This document shows, piece after piece, positions 29,267-39,517 of a stretch of 64,000 nucleotides of DNA. The notes beneath the pieces were generated by a model. The model saw nothing but the letters and a program-made list of their open reading frames with translations, had not been told where the DNA came from and did not search any database. This stretch comes from Gammaproteobacteria bacterium (lineage in GTDB: Bacteria > Pseudomonadota > Gammaproteobacteria > Pseudomonadales > Halieaceae), in NCBI GenBank assembly GCA_024686215.1, contig JAIBDN010000004.1:1-64000 (forward strand). The letters are read 5' to 3'. The translations under genes were made by a program, and so were the position numbers. The stretch's first letter is position 1. Every line of letters starts with the position of its first letter.

Positions 29267-31900
29267 CTATGCCGCTTGCTCACTCTGGCGAGCCTGGATA
29301 AGTTGTTTCAACTCCGGCACACAGGAACCGCACTGCGTACCACAGCGTAAGACGTCGCCAAGATCCTGAACACTACAGGCACCCTTCTCTACCGCCTGGA
29401 TGATTTGGTTCTCCCCCACCTCCCAACAACTACACACCACACGTCCACTATCAACTGCAGAAGCGTCCATACCGGCTAGCAGGCGAGACGACTCGACTGC
29501 AAGTGATTGTGTACCAAGTGACCCCAACCAGTTACGCAAAGGCAAGGCGTCTCGCTCGCGATTGATAAACAGCGCAAAGCGAAGTTCCCCATCGCGCTGG
29601 CTGATATAGCGATAATCTTCCCGATTCTCGTCGGTATACTCAACGCAGCGCTGCGCCGTTGCGCCCAGACAGGAGAGAACTTCCGGAGCAAGTTCGCCGT
29701 TGGCGCTTGCCATCAGCGTCAGGTAACCACCCTCCACAACCACTCGCGACCAATACAGGGTATCGGGCAGTAAAAACTTGTCGCGACTGAAGCATATCCC
29801 CCACAGCGACGTCGACAGGGCATACAATTGCACACTGGCGAACTTTGACTGGGGCTGCCCGGAAACAGGATCAGTGACCGATGGCAGCAGAGCGCTAATA
29901 CAGGCATCACCGGAAAACTGATCGCTCCAGTGTATAGGGCTGAAAACCTGTCCCATAGGTAGGCCATCATCGATTAGCAATAGTGCACGTACGCGCGCGG
30001 CATTACCCCTGAGCTCTATAACATCCCCCGCATTGACACCAAGCCGCAATGCCTCTCGCGCATTCACCGCGACGCTATAGAAGTCCTGATGACGCATCAA
30101 CCTTGGTACCAGACCGGTGCGGGTCATGGTGTGCCACTGATCGCGCAGACGCCCTGTGTTGAGAGACAGCCCGCGATCACTTGTCCCACTGTGCACCGGC
30201 ATAGCAGGGATAACCGGCATAAATTGGGCGCGCCCGGATGCTGTATAAAATTCGCCATCAGCCAATAATCGCCCCGAGATGCCATCGACTGGAGCGGGCC
30301 AATAGGTGGGCGGCAAGCTTGCGTATTCCTGCGCGCTAAGTGCGGCAAGGGCGCCAATATCAAAGGCCCGCTTTCCGCTATTCTCGAACGCGGAAAGAGC
30401 GGCGTGCTCGCGGAAAATATCTGCCGGGGAAGTGTAGGCAAAGTTATCTGCATAGCCCAGTCGACTAGCCACTTGCTTTATTATCCACCAATCGGCTCGC
30501 GCTTCAGCAATTGGCTGCTGCAACGCGCGCTGTCGCGAGATACAGCGCTCAGAATTGGTTACCGTGCCCTCTTTCTCCCCCCAACCGGCGGCAGGTAGTA
30601 ACAGGTCAGCATAGGCGGCGGTATCGGTATCAGCACTGCAGTCAGACACGACCACGAAGTCACATTTCTCCAGAGCCGCGCGCACCTGTACGGTGTCGGG
30701 CAAGCTCACTGCAGGATTTGTCGCCATAATCCATAGGAAACGTATCTTGCCTTCAGCGGCAGCCTGGAACATTTCTACTGCCTTCAGACCGGGCTCCCTG
30801 GCCATATCAGTTGCCTGCCAGAAGCGCTCCACTGTGTCGATATCTTCTTCTGCAAAATCCATATGCGCAGCTAACTGATTTGCCAGGCCACCCACCTCGC
30901 GACCACCCATGGCATTGGGCTGTCCAGTAATGGAGAACGGACCACAACCAGGCCGCCCCAGGCCGGCTGTTGCCAGATGACAGTTGATAATAGCGTTGCA
31001 TTTATCGGTGCCGGTCGCCGACTGGTTTATACCCTGCGAGTACAGCGTAACGGTTTTTTCAGTAGCGGCGAACCAGCTGTACAGCGTCTCAATCTGCTGC
31101 TCGGGCAGGCCGGTCTTGTCAGCCACCTTGCTGATATCCAGATCAGCTACCGCCTCACAGGCCTGCGTGAATCCCTGGGTATGCGCGTCAACATACGCAT
31201 GCTTGATCAGGTCTTTTACGCACAAATAGTGCAGCAGCCCAGCGAAAAGGTAGGCGTCACTACCGGACGCCAGCTGCAGATGCAAATCAGCAATATCACA
31301 GGTACTGGTGCGGCGCGGGTCGATGACGACGACCCGCTTGTGCGGGTTCTTCTGCTTGGCAGCGACGATACGTTGATACACTACCGGATGGGTCCAGGCA
31401 GCATTGGAACCTACTATCAGAAGAAGGTCACAGATTTCCAGATCCAGATAATCACAGGGCACCAGGTCTTCGCCAAAGGCGCGTTTGTAGCCCGCCACTG
31501 CGGACGACATACACAGGCGTGAATTGGTGTCGACATTAGCGCTACCCATGAAGCCCTTCATCAGCTTATTGGCAACGTAGTAGTCCTCTGTCAGCAACTG
31601 ACCTGACAAATAAAATGCAATGGCCTGCGGACCAAATTCTTCACGCACACTGCGCATACGCTGCGCCACTAGATCCAGGGCGTGGTCCCAGGTTGTTTGC
31701 CGCCCGGCAGACATCGGGTGGAGGAGCCGCCCCTCGCGCACCAGTGTTTCTGCCAGCGATGTCCCCTTGACACACAGACGGCCGGCATTGGCGGGATGGC
31801 TATCATCCCCCACAACCCGGATCAGGCCGCCCTCTTCGCGCTGCGCGGTAACACCACAGCCAACGCCGCAATAGGGGCATGTGGTGTTACAGGTTTTCAT
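29267..31900 (-). CDS. nasA: Assimilatory nitrate reductase, molybdopterin catalytic subunit
   Basis: 877 aa. An N-terminal [4Fe-4S] site CPYCGVGC...LCVKG (about 6-50) leads into the MGD-molybdopterin oxidoreductase domains (GSNAAWTHPVVY, YSQGINQSATGTDKCNAIINCHLATAGLGRPGCGPFS, GGREVGG), then a molybdopterin-binding domain, and at the C-terminus (about 815-870) a BFD-like [2Fe-2S] domain (VCSCWEVG...CGTQCGSCVPEL). It reduces nitrate to nitrite in the cytoplasm. The extra BFD domain is known from NasA enzymes fed by an NADH-linked reductase. It is the last gene of the nrtA-nrtB-nrtD-nirB-nirD-nasA operon and overlaps nirD by 4 bp. Confidence 0.96.
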   Translation of the reverse strand: MKTCNTTCPYCGVGCGVTAQREEGGLIRVVGDDSHPANAGRLCVKGTSLAETLVREGRLLHPMSAGRQTTWDHALDLVAQRMRSVREEFGPQAIAFYLSGQLLTEDYYVANKLMKGFMGSANVDTNSRLCMSSAVAGYKRAFGEDLVPCDYLDLEICDLLLIVGSNAAWTHPVVYQRIVAAKQKNPHKRVVVIDPRRTSTCDIADLHLQLASGSDAYLFAGLLHYLCVKDLIKHAYVDAHTQGFTQACEAVADLDISKVADKTGLPEQQIETLYSWFAATEKTVTLYSQGINQSATGTDKCNAIINCHLATAGLGRPGCGPFSITGQPNAMGGREVGGLANQLAAHMDFAEEDIDTVERFWQATDMAREPGLKAVEMFQAAAEGKIRFLWIMATNPAVSLPDTVQVRAALEKCDFVVVSDCSADTDTAAYADLLLPAAGWGEKEGTVTNSERCISRQRALQQPIAEARADWWIIKQVASRLGYADNFAYTSPADIFREHAALSAFENSGKRAFDIGALAALSAQEYASLPPTYWPAPVDGISGRLLADGEFYTASGRAQFMPVIPAMPVHSGTSDRGLSLNTGRLRDQWHTMTRTGLVPRLMRHQDFYSVAVNAREALRLGVNAGDVIELRGNAARVRALLLIDDGLPMGQVFSPIHWSDQFSGDACISALLPSVTDPVSGQPQSKFASVQLYALSTSLWGICFSRDKFLLPDTLYWSRVVVEGGYLTLMASANGELAPEVLSCLGATAQRCVEYTDENREDYRYISQRDGELRFALFINRERDALPLRNWLGSLGTQSLAVESSRLLAGMDASAVDSGRVVCSCWEVGENQIIQAVEKGACSVQDLGDVLRCGTQCGSCVPELKQLIQARQSEQAA

Positions 31901-32244
31901 CCACGCCCTATCAGCACATGATCTCCATCAAGGCGAACCTTGTAGACTTCCAGGCACACAGACTCATCTTCCACGCAGTTGCCACTGGCAAGTTCGAAAT
32001 GCTGTTTATACAGCGGGGAAGCCACCACCAGCTTGCCCCCCAGATCCCCGATAATGCCGCGCGACATGACATTGGCATTGCCTATGGGATCTCGATTGGC
32101 CAGGGCATATACAGCCCGTTCTTCTTCGGGTAGATAAAACAAAGCCACCTGCTCACCCTCTACCAGGGCGCACACGCCAGAACCGGGCACCAGATCCTGT
32201 CGTTCACAGATCTGCTGCCATTCAAATTTTTCCACTGCCGTCAT
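31897..32244 (-). CDS. nirD: Nitrite reductase (NADH) small subunit
   Basis: 115 aa. A Rieske-like fold of the NirD family (LVPGSGVCALVEGEQVALFYLP, YALANRDPIGNANVMSRGIIGD, VASPLYKQHFELASGNC) that has lost the CxH...CxxH iron-sulfur ligands, as is normal for NirD. It pairs with NirB. It lies 11 bp after nirB and overlaps nasA by ATGA. Confidence 0.96.
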   Translation of the reverse strand: MTAVEKFEWQQICERQDLVPGSGVCALVEGEQVALFYLPEEERAVYALANRDPIGNANVMSRGIIGDLGGKLVVASPLYKQHFELASGNCVEDESVCLEVYKVRLDGDHVLIGRG

Positions 32245-32255
32245 TTCACTTCTCC

Positions 32256-34778
32256 CTACTTGGTCACTGCTACCAGGCGCAGACGCTCGTCCGGCCTGGC
32301 CGGTCGAACCTGCTCACGTTCTCTGACAAAAACCACGCCACTGTCTGCCTCATCGGAGTTTACAAATTGCCGAAAGCGCTTTAACTTTTGCGGATCCTGC
32401 AAAGTCTCTTTCCACTCGCAGGCGTAAGTACCCACCACATGCGCCATCTGCGCTTCCAGTTCCGCGGCGATACCGAGGCTGTCCTCAATCACCACTTCAC
32501 GCAGGTATTCGATACCGCCTTCAAGGTTATCCATCCACACTGAAGTACGTTGCAGTCGATCAGCGGTGCGTATATAGAACATCAGGAAGCGATCGATGTA
32601 CTTGATCAAGGTCTGGTCATCAAGGTCCGTAGCAAATAAATCTGCGTGCCTGGGCTTCATGCCCCCGTTACCACAAACGTAGAGGTTCCAGCCATTTTCC
32701 GTCGCAATAATGCCGAAATCCTTGGACTGGGCCTCAGCACACTCGCGGGTACACCCGGATACAGCAGACTTGAATTTGTGCGGCGCACGCAGTCCCTTAT
32801 AGCGACCTTCCACTGCTATCGCCATGGCGACGCTGTCCTGAACGCCATAGCGACACCAACTACTGCCCACACAGGATTTCACTGTACGCAAAGCTTTACC
32901 GTAAGCGTGACCGGTTTCAAAACCTGCATCTACCAACAACCGCCAAATGTCTGGCAACTGGTCGAGGCGGGCACCGAATAGATCCACTCTCTGCCCACCG
33001 GTAATTTTTGTGTACAAGTCGTATTTCTTGGCTACTTCACCCAGCACAATCAGCTTGTCCGGTGTGATTTCACCACCGGCCACACGCGGCACCACCGAGT
33101 ATGTCCCGTCTTTTTGCATATTCGCCATAAAGGTGTCGTTAGTGTCCTGCAAGGGCACATGGCGCGCGTCGAGAACATGTTCGTTCCACAGTGACGCCAT
33201 GATGGAACCCACCGCAGGCTTACAGATATCACAGCCGCGCCCCTGGCCATGGTCAGCGATCATCGCATCAAAACTTTTAACCTCCCCTACCTGCGCCAGG
33301 TGATATAGCTCCTGACGGGTATGGGGAAAGTGCTCACAGATACTCTTATCGACGCTGACGCCACGCGCTAACAACTCATCGTCGACCAGGTTCTTGAGCA
33401 TGGCCGAGCAACCCCCGCAGCCACTACTCGCCCTGGTAACACCCTTTACCTCACCCGCTGAGCAACAACCGCCGTCTATCGCGCACAAGATGTCGCCCTT
33501 GGTGACGTTGTGGCAGGAACACACCATCGCGGTAGCCGGAAGCGCCGCGACACCAAGTGTTGGCTGCTCCCCGGATGCTGGCACAATCAGGCCCTGTGGA
33601 TCAGCCGGCAGCTCGATGCCGTTGAGGTGATACTGCAACAAAGTGTCGTAGCTGGTGCAATCACCAACCAGCACGGCTCCCAACAACTGTTTACCATCGG
33701 CACTGGTCACCAGGCGCTTGTAGTATTCTTCTCGCTCATCACTGAATACAAAGGACATTGACCCTTCGGTGCGGCCATGCGCATCACCGATAGAACCGAC
33801 ATCCACGCCCAGCAGTTTCAGCTTGGTGCTCATATCCGCACCCTGGAACTGCACGTCATCCCCGGCCAATTGCGCTGCCACTGCCTCCGCCATGCGGTAA
33901 CCCGGCGCCACCAGGCCATATATACGGCCACCAAACAGCGCACATTCGCCAATCGCAAAGATATCCGTATCCGTGGTTTTACATTTGTAATCAATGACAA
34001 TGCCACCGCGCTCGCCCACCACCAGCTCGGCATCGCGCGCCAGGTTATCGCGGGGCCTGATCCCTGCAGAGAACACAATCAGGTCGGTTTCCAGGCTGGA
34101 CTCATCGGCAAAATCCATGCGCAGCGCATGCTCGTCACCGGGAACTATATGCCGGGTGTTCTTACCGGTGTGCACCTGGACACCCAGAGCCTCGACCTTG
34201 CGACGCAACATCCGCGAACCGCCGTCATCGAGTTGAACCCCCATCAAGCCCGGGGCGAATTCCACGACATGGGTTTGCAGACCAAGATTTTGCAAGGCAT
34301 TGGCACACTCAAGCCCCAACAGGCCGCCGCCTACCACCACCCCGACCGTACTGTCTTTGGATCGAGACTTAATGGCACCCAGGTCATCGATTGTTCTATA
34401 GGTCAGGCAGCGCTTGTGATCAGATCCGGGGACGGGGGGCACAAAGGGATATGACCCAGTGGCAAGGACCAATTTGTCATAGCTAAAGCGCCGCCCCAAC
34501 TCTGTGACCACCACCTTTGCATTGCGTTCGATAGTGACCACCGGATCACCAAAATGGGCATCGACCCCCCACTGCTGGTAGGTTCCCCTGGTCGCCATAG
34601 CGAGTTCCTCAGGCGCCCTGCCGGCAAACACATCTGACAGGTGAACCCTGTCGTAAGCCGGCCGAGGTTCCTCGCCCAGGATGGTAATAGCATCACCACT
34701 GCCACTCTCAACCAGCGTTTGCACAAAGTGGTGGCCCACCATGCCATTGCCCACGACTACGATCTTGCGTTGTTCCAT
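32256..34778 (-). CDS. nirB: Nitrite reductase (NADH) large subunit
   Basis: 840 aa. FAD/NAD(P)H-binding reductase region (1-310, VVVGNGMVGHHF, ATGSYPFVPPVPG, GGGLLGLECANAL), a rubredoxin-reductase-like C-terminal part, a BFD [2Fe-2S] domain (about 420-485, VCSCHNVTKGDI...SGCGGCSAML) and sirohaem/[4Fe-4S] sulfite-nitrite reductase domains with cysteines in CVGSSWC and CTREC. It reduces nitrite to ammonium with NADH in the cytoplasm. ATG 34778 is preceded by AGAGGAAAG. It stands in the middle of the nitrate assimilation operon. Confidence 0.97.
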   Translation of the reverse strand: MEQRKIVVVGNGMVGHHFVQTLVESGSGDAITILGEEPRPAYDRVHLSDVFAGRAPEELAMATRGTYQQWGVDAHFGDPVVTIERNAKVVVTELGRRFSYDKLVLATGSYPFVPPVPGSDHKRCLTYRTIDDLGAIKSRSKDSTVGVVVGGGLLGLECANALQNLGLQTHVVEFAPGLMGVQLDDGGSRMLRRKVEALGVQVHTGKNTRHIVPGDEHALRMDFADESSLETDLIVFSAGIRPRDNLARDAELVVGERGGIVIDYKCKTTDTDIFAIGECALFGGRIYGLVAPGYRMAEAVAAQLAGDDVQFQGADMSTKLKLLGVDVGSIGDAHGRTEGSMSFVFSDEREEYYKRLVTSADGKQLLGAVLVGDCTSYDTLLQYHLNGIELPADPQGLIVPASGEQPTLGVAALPATAMVCSCHNVTKGDILCAIDGGCCSAGEVKGVTRASSGCGGCSAMLKNLVDDELLARGVSVDKSICEHFPHTRQELYHLAQVGEVKSFDAMIADHGQGRGCDICKPAVGSIMASLWNEHVLDARHVPLQDTNDTFMANMQKDGTYSVVPRVAGGEITPDKLIVLGEVAKKYDLYTKITGGQRVDLFGARLDQLPDIWRLLVDAGFETGHAYGKALRTVKSCVGSSWCRYGVQDSVAMAIAVEGRYKGLRAPHKFKSAVSGCTRECAEAQSKDFGIIATENGWNLYVCGNGGMKPRHADLFATDLDDQTLIKYIDRFLMFYIRTADRLQRTSVWMDNLEGGIEYLREVVIEDSLGIAAELEAQMAHVVGTYACEWKETLQDPQKLKRFRQFVNSDEADSGVVFVREREQVRPARPDERLRLVAVTK

Positions 34779-34795
34779 TGTCTTTCCTCTGTTTC

Positions 34796-36019
34796 TCAGG
34801 CGGCTGCCGCAGCCGTCTGCATTGCTTCACATGTAGTGCGCCCGAACATCAACTGATTGCGAAAACCGGACACATCCTGTGCACTGTGAATCAACTCCCG
34901 ATACCAGGAGGCGTCACGCTTATCACCTACCAGAACTGCGCTGACCAGACGCCCCTGCCGTAACAGCAGTCGCCGATAAATACCAGCACCACGGTCCCTG
35001 AGCACTAATTCTTCCCCGGGTTGCTGTAGTTGCCCGGCACTGAAAATATCCACACCGGATATTTTCAGTTGCGTGGGCCAGTCCTCTAATTCAAACCCCG
35101 GGCCATCCATATCCAGCAACTGACGGGCCAGCACCTCGGCCTGCGCACGAACCGGAGCCACCAGACCGAAGCACTGTTGGCCTAGCTGGGTACATTCTCC
35201 AAGGGCATAGCAATGTTGCTGCGAGGTGTGCATGTATGCATTCACCAGTACACCGCGATCTGTCTCAAGACCAGAAGCTGCAGAGAGGCACTTATTGGGG
35301 TTTATTCCCGTCGCAAAAACCAGCAGGTCACAGGCTATTTGCTCAGCATTATTCAATTCCAGTGCAACCAGTTTTTCCCGCTGCAATACCAGACGCGAAA
35401 CCGATTTTTCCAGCCGAAAGCTGATACCCTTTTTCTCCAGCTTGCACTGCAACAACTCGCCACCCTCGCGATTCAATTGCCGATTCATCAACCAGGGGCG
35501 ACGATGTAATACCGATGTAGAAAATCCCAACTGGTTCAAACCATCGGCGGCCTCAAGCCCCAACAGTCCGCCGCCCACTACCACCGCTGTGGCACCATGG
35601 CTCGCTATATTTCGTAGACGCTGGGCATCACGCAAGGTACGCAATTCTTGAACGCCACCAACCCAGGAATTTTCCAGATCAGGCTTGTGCACGCTCGCCC
35701 CCGTCGCCATTACCAGCCGGTCGTAGCCCAAGGTCTCACCCTTATCGGTACACACTGTTTTATTATCGAGTTGCACTGATTCAACACGGGTCCCGGTGAT
35801 AAAATTCACGGCACCGGCACCAACTTGCGTGTCGAGCATCTGTAAATCCTGCGCGACACTTTCGCCTGCCAGCACCGCAGACAGCATCACCCGGTTGTAG
35901 CAGGCTTCGGGTTCGTCACCAATTACCGTAATACGCAGGTCATGCTGATGGCGAGCCAGTGCCTGCAATAGGTAGGCAGTGGCCATACCGGCACCGACGA
36001 TAATGATTTGCTGTGACAT
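34796..36019 (-). CDS. FAD/NAD(P)-dependent reductase, NasC/NirB-N-terminus-like
   Basis: 407 aa from ATG 36019 (MSQQIIIVGAGMATAYLLQAL); the frame stays open upstream into nrtD but the family starts here. It matches the first half of NirB: Rossmann motifs GAGMATAYLL and VVVGGGLLGLEAADGL, VMATGASVHKPD, and FATGINPNK. It has no NirB-like BFD or sirohaem domain. The likely job is to pass electrons from NAD(P)H to the BFD domain of NasA, as NasB/NasC-type reductases do. This is inferred from position between nrtD and nirB. Confidence 0.85.
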   Translation of the reverse strand: MSQQIIIVGAGMATAYLLQALARHQHDLRITVIGDEPEACYNRVMLSAVLAGESVAQDLQMLDTQVGAGAVNFITGTRVESVQLDNKTVCTDKGETLGYDRLVMATGASVHKPDLENSWVGGVQELRTLRDAQRLRNIASHGATAVVVGGGLLGLEAADGLNQLGFSTSVLHRRPWLMNRQLNREGGELLQCKLEKKGISFRLEKSVSRLVLQREKLVALELNNAEQIACDLLVFATGINPNKCLSAASGLETDRGVLVNAYMHTSQQHCYALGECTQLGQQCFGLVAPVRAQAEVLARQLLDMDGPGFELEDWPTQLKISGVDIFSAGQLQQPGEELVLRDRGAGIYRRLLLRQGRLVSAVLVGDKRDASWYRELIHSAQDVSGFRNQLMFGRTTCEAMQTAAAAA

Positions 36020-36029
36020 CGCGATTGAC

Positions 36030-36920
36030 CTAGGCGGCCTGGGTACCGGAGCTGCTGAGCACTGACTTTTCCGGGCCGGGTATTGCGCTGAGTTGTGCGC
36101 AGCTGTCAGCAACGGATTGCACGGCTTGCGACTCATGCTTATCGTGCTTGGCATAGAGGAACTCAAGGACCTGCTGGCGCAGATGAACAAAACCCGCATC
36201 CTCGGCCAGTTCCAGTCGATCCCTGGGGCGAGGCAAATTCACTTCCAGGATATCGCCTATAGTCGCTGCGGGTCCGTTAGTCATCATTACTATGCGGTCC
36301 GACAATAACACCGCCTCATCGACATCGTGAGTGATCATAATCACCGTGTTGCCCAACGCTGTCTGTATCGACATCAGCGAATCCTGCAGCTGGGCCCGGG
36401 TCAATGCATCCAGGGCACCAAAGGGTTCATCCAGCAGCAGCACCTTGGGCTCCATCGCCAGACAACGAGCAATGCCTACCCGCTGTTGCATGCCGCCAGA
36501 TATCTCGCCGGGCAGCTTGTCCATGGCGTGTTCCATATTCACCAGTTGCAGGTTGTGCTCTATCCACTGCCTGCGCTCTGCTCTGGACTTGGTCTTACGG
36601 AATACCTGGTCAACTGCCAGGGCCACGTTATCGTAGACACTTAACCATGGCATCAGCGAGTGATTCTGAAATACCACCGCCCGATCCGGCCCGGGATCCA
36701 GCACTTCCTTGCCCTCCAGGGCAACACCACCCTCAGTCGCCTGGTGCAGGCCCGCAACAATATTCAGTACCGTGGATTTACCGCAGCCCGAGTGGCCAAT
36801 AAGTGATACGAACTCACCCTTATCCAGTTTCAAATTAACGTTTTGCAGCGCACGATACTTTTTCCCATTGGTATCGAACTCGATCCCTACGCCGGTGATA
36901 TCCAGGTATTTGATACTCAT
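36030..36920 (-). CDS. nrtD: Nitrate ABC transporter ATP-binding protein
   Basis: 296 aa. Walker A GHSGCGKST, signature SGGMQQR, Walker B VLLLDEPFGALD and the switch His in MITHDVDEAVLLSDRI. The C-terminal tail (about 250-296) is longer than in plain ATPases of the family and may be regulatory. It energises nitrate uptake together with NrtB and NrtA. It lies 15 bp after nrtB. Confidence 0.93.
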   Translation of the reverse strand: MSIKYLDITGVGIEFDTNGKKYRALQNVNLKLDKGEFVSLIGHSGCGKSTVLNIVAGLHQATEGGVALEGKEVLDPGPDRAVVFQNHSLMPWLSVYDNVALAVDQVFRKTKSRAERRQWIEHNLQLVNMEHAMDKLPGEISGGMQQRVGIARCLAMEPKVLLLDEPFGALDALTRAQLQDSLMSIQTALGNTVIMITHDVDEAVLLSDRIVMMTNGPAATIGDILEVNLPRPRDRLELAEDAGFVHLRQQVLEFLYAKHDKHESQAVQSVADSCAQLSAIPGPEKSVLSSSGTQAA

Positions 36921-36935
36921 CGCAATTCCCCTTGG

Positions 36936-37928
36936 TTAACGCAACACAGCCTGCTTGTCCCAGCTCACGCGCTTTTGCAGCGTCAGCATCATTTTGTCGA
37001 GCATGAAACCGATGACACCAATCACCAGAACCGCCACCATAATGCGGCCCAGAGAGTTGGAGCTGCCATTTTGAAATTCATCCCACACAAACTTGCCCAG
37101 CCCCGGATTCTGCGCCAGCATTTCTGCTGCAATCAGCACCATCCAGCCGGTGGCCAGTGATAGCCGCAGCCCAGTGAAGATCATGGGAATTGCGGCAGGC
37201 AGTACTATCTTGCGCACATGCACCAGCGGCGACAGCGCCATCACCCGGCTAACGTTGACCAGGTCTTTGTCGATGCTGGCTACGCCTACAGTGGTATTAA
37301 TCAACGTGGGCCACAGGCAACACAGCGCCACGGTAATCGCCGAGTTGAGAAACGCTTTTTGAAACAATGGATCTTCGACGCTATAGGTAGCACTGACCAC
37401 CATAGTCACCAGCGGCAGCCAGGCGAGCGGCGATACCGGCTTGAATATCTGGATGATCGGGTTAAATGCCTTGTAAACCCCGGTACTTAAACCGCATAAG
37501 ACGCCCAGTGGAATGGCAATCATGTTGGCCAGCACAAAGCCGGCGGCAACCGTCACCAGGCTGGTAAATATCTGGTCGATAAAGGTCGGTTTTCCAGTGT
37601 AATTACGCAATTTCACAGCGGCCTGCGGATCTGCGGACAGTTTTTCGGCATTGCGCTTTTCCTGTCGCTGATAAAACGCGACTTCCTTGTCGCGCTCGCG
37701 GAAATGCTCGGCCCCAAGGTTCTGTAATTGCTCCCAGACCTGCACCGGCCCGGGGAACTGGCCGAGAGAGGTTTCTATGCGACTGGCGGAAAATTGCCAG
37801 AACAGAATGAATACAATAATCCCCAGGCAGGGAACCAGCAGTAGTGGAACCCATTGCGAGGGTCGCAGGAACGCCGCCATCTGTGCGAATCGCTGCTGCG
37901 AGGGAAGTGTCACTGCCGTATCAGTCAT
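36936..37928 (-). CDS. nrtB: Nitrate ABC transporter permease
   Basis: 330 aa. A cytoplasmic N-terminus and one helix (about 28-48) precede an extended linker (about 50-110, QKRNAEKLSADP), then the BPD-type permease core with the EAA-like loop (NVSRVMALSPLVHVRKIVLPAAIPMIFTGLRLSLATGW). NrtB/TauC/CmpB family. It lies between nrtA and nrtD. Confidence 0.93.
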   Translation of the reverse strand: MTDTAVTLPSQQRFAQMAAFLRPSQWVPLLLVPCLGIIVFILFWQFSASRIETSLGQFPGPVQVWEQLQNLGAEHFRERDKEVAFYQRQEKRNAEKLSADPQAAVKLRNYTGKPTFIDQIFTSLVTVAAGFVLANMIAIPLGVLCGLSTGVYKAFNPIIQIFKPVSPLAWLPLVTMVVSATYSVEDPLFQKAFLNSAITVALCCLWPTLINTTVGVASIDKDLVNVSRVMALSPLVHVRKIVLPAAIPMIFTGLRLSLATGWMVLIAAEMLAQNPGLGKFVWDEFQNGSSNSLGRIMVAVLVIGVIGFMLDKMMLTLQKRVSWDKQAVLR

Positions 37929-37960
37929 TTGTTCAGTTCCTGGATGCGTCGGAATATCAG

Positions 37961-39349
37961 TTAAAGCGTCTCGTCACCTTTCAGCCCTATGGCAAATTTC
38001 TGCAGATAGGCATTGGGCTTGCTGCCGTCGAACGTCATACCGTCGATAAACTCACTCTGGGGCGCTTTAAATCCGCTTTCCGTCGCAAACGTCGGGAAAT
38101 CACTGGCCTGCATCTCACCTTCAGCGATAAGCGCCCGGGCTGCACGCTGGTAGATATCCGGGCGATATACACTCTTCGCCACGTCCATATACCAGTCATC
38201 TGATTTTGGCTCAGCAATTTGTCCCCAACGACGCATCTGCGTCAGGTACCAGATGGCGTCAGAGTAGTAGGGATAGGTCGCGTGATAGCGGAAGAACACG
38301 TTGAAGTCAGGCACTTCACGCACATCGCCCTTCTCATATTCGAAGGTACCGGTCATGGAATTCGCAATGACGTCGTAGTCAGCGCCGACATAATCCGAGC
38401 GCGACAGTATTTCCACCGCCTTGGGACGGTTGGCATTGTTGTTTTCATCAAGCCATTTGGCTGCACGCAGCATTGCCTTCACCACACGCACAGTGGTGTT
38501 GGGATACTTTTCGGTAAACTGCTGGGTCATGCCGAATACCTTTTCCGGATTGTTCTTCCAGATCTCGTAATCGGTGATCACCGGCACACCAATACCCTTG
38601 AATACCGCCTGCTGGTTCCAGGGCTCTCCGACGCAGTAACCGGAGATAGTGCCTGCCTCCAGGGTGGCAGGCATCTGCGGTGGCGGCGTTACAGACAGCA
38701 GCGCCTGCGCATCTATCTGCCCGGAAGTATCACCCTTGTGCGGTGCGTAGTACCCGGGGTGAATACCGCCGGCAGCCAACCAGTAACGCAGTTCATAGTT
38801 GTGTGTAGACACCGGGAATACCATACCCATGTTGAACGGCTTACCGTCGTCGATGTACTTCTCTACCACCGGCTTAAGGGCATCCGCCTTGATCGGGTGC
38901 ACCGGTTTTCCGTTCTCCATGGGCACATAGGGTTTCATCGACTCCCACACCGCGCTGGAAACCGTGATGCCGTTCCCGTTGAGGTCCATGGACAGTGGCG
39001 TCACGATATGTGCCTTGGTCCCATAGCCTATGGTTGCCGCCAGCGGTTGACCCGCGAGCATGTGCGCGCCATCCAGCTGTCCATCGATCACCCCGTCCAG
39101 CAGTACCTTCCAGTTGGCCTGTGCCTCCAGGGTGACGTAAAGTCCCTCGTCCTCGAAATAGCCATTTTCATAGGCAATCGCCAAAGGTGCCATATCGGTC
39201 AACTTGATAAATCCAAACCTGAGCTCATCCTTCTCCGCTTCACCCAGTTCGGCAGCGGCCACCAGGGGCACAAAAACGGTGAGAGCAGAGCCCACAGCCA
39301 GAGCATTGAAACGGCGGCGGGACAAAGAAAAAATGTGTTCGAAATTCAT
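37961..39349 (-). CDS. nrtA: Nitrate ABC transporter substrate-binding protein
   Basis: 462 aa. The N-terminus [25 protein letters not shown] looks like a Tat-type export signal with cleavage near residue 33. The mature protein follows the NrtA/CmpA pattern ([58 protein letters not shown]). It captures nitrate or nitrite in the periplasm for NrtB-NrtD. AGAGG precedes ATG 39349. It is the first gene of the structural operon, with a sigma-54 type promoter upstream. Confidence 0.94.
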   Translation of the reverse strand: MNFEHIFSLSRRRFNALAVGSALTVFVPLVAAAELGEAEKDELRFGFIKLTDMAPLAIAYENGYFEDEGLYVTLEAQANWKVLLDGVIDGQLDGAHMLAGQPLAATIGYGTKAHIVTPLSMDLNGNGITVSSAVWESMKPYVPMENGKPVHPIKADALKPVVEKYIDDGKPFNMGMVFPVSTHNYELRYWLAAGGIHPGYYAPHKGDTSGQIDAQALLSVTPPPQMPATLEAGTISGYCVGEPWNQQAVFKGIGVPVITDYEIWKNNPEKVFGMTQQFTEKYPNTTVRVVKAMLRAAKWLDENNNANRPKAVEILSRSDYVGADYDVIANSMTGTFEYEKGDVREVPDFNVFFRYHATYPYYSDAIWYLTQMRRWGQIAEPKSDDWYMDVAKSVYRPDIYQRAARALIAEGEMQASDFPTFATESGFKAPQSEFIDGMTFDGSKPNAYLQKFAIGLKGDETL

Positions 39350-39374
39350 AACTTACCTCTTGATAGTCTGTTGC

Positions 39375-39441
39375 GCAGGCACGCATAAACCTGCCCCGCA
39401 CAGTCACCGTTGCCAGCAAATGTGTGAGGGCGCCATTGCCC
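39375..39441 (-). promoter_or_regulatory. nrtA leader with a hexaloop hairpin (possible NasT target)
   Basis: In the minus-strand leader the hairpin GGGC-AATGGC-GCCC (39441-39428) has a six-base loop with A1 and G4, the feature recognised by ANTAR regulators. A GCAGG/CCTGC stem (39394-39375) follows. I could not find the second hexaloop hairpin or a U-tract terminator expected of a full ANTAR target. Confidence 0.4.
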
Positions 39442-39481
39442 AGGGAAAGATGTGATTTAGAAGAATAACTAGTAATTATGT

Positions 39482-39497
39482 AACAAATGCCGTGCCA
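39482..39497 (-). promoter_or_regulatory. Sigma-54 type promoter of nrtA operon
   Basis: Minus strand TGGCACG-GCAT-TTGTT. The -24 block is perfect and the spacing is exact; the -12 block differs from TTGCW by one base. It gives a leader of about 120 nt before nrtA. Confidence 0.7.
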
Positions 39498-39517
39498 TAT
39501 TTAATGTTATTTATATT

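Noticed and set aside
39350-39420. Second hexaloop hairpin completing an ANTAR target before nrtA
   Set aside because: I tested the six-base loops with A1 and G4 in this stretch; none is flanked by a stem of four pairs.
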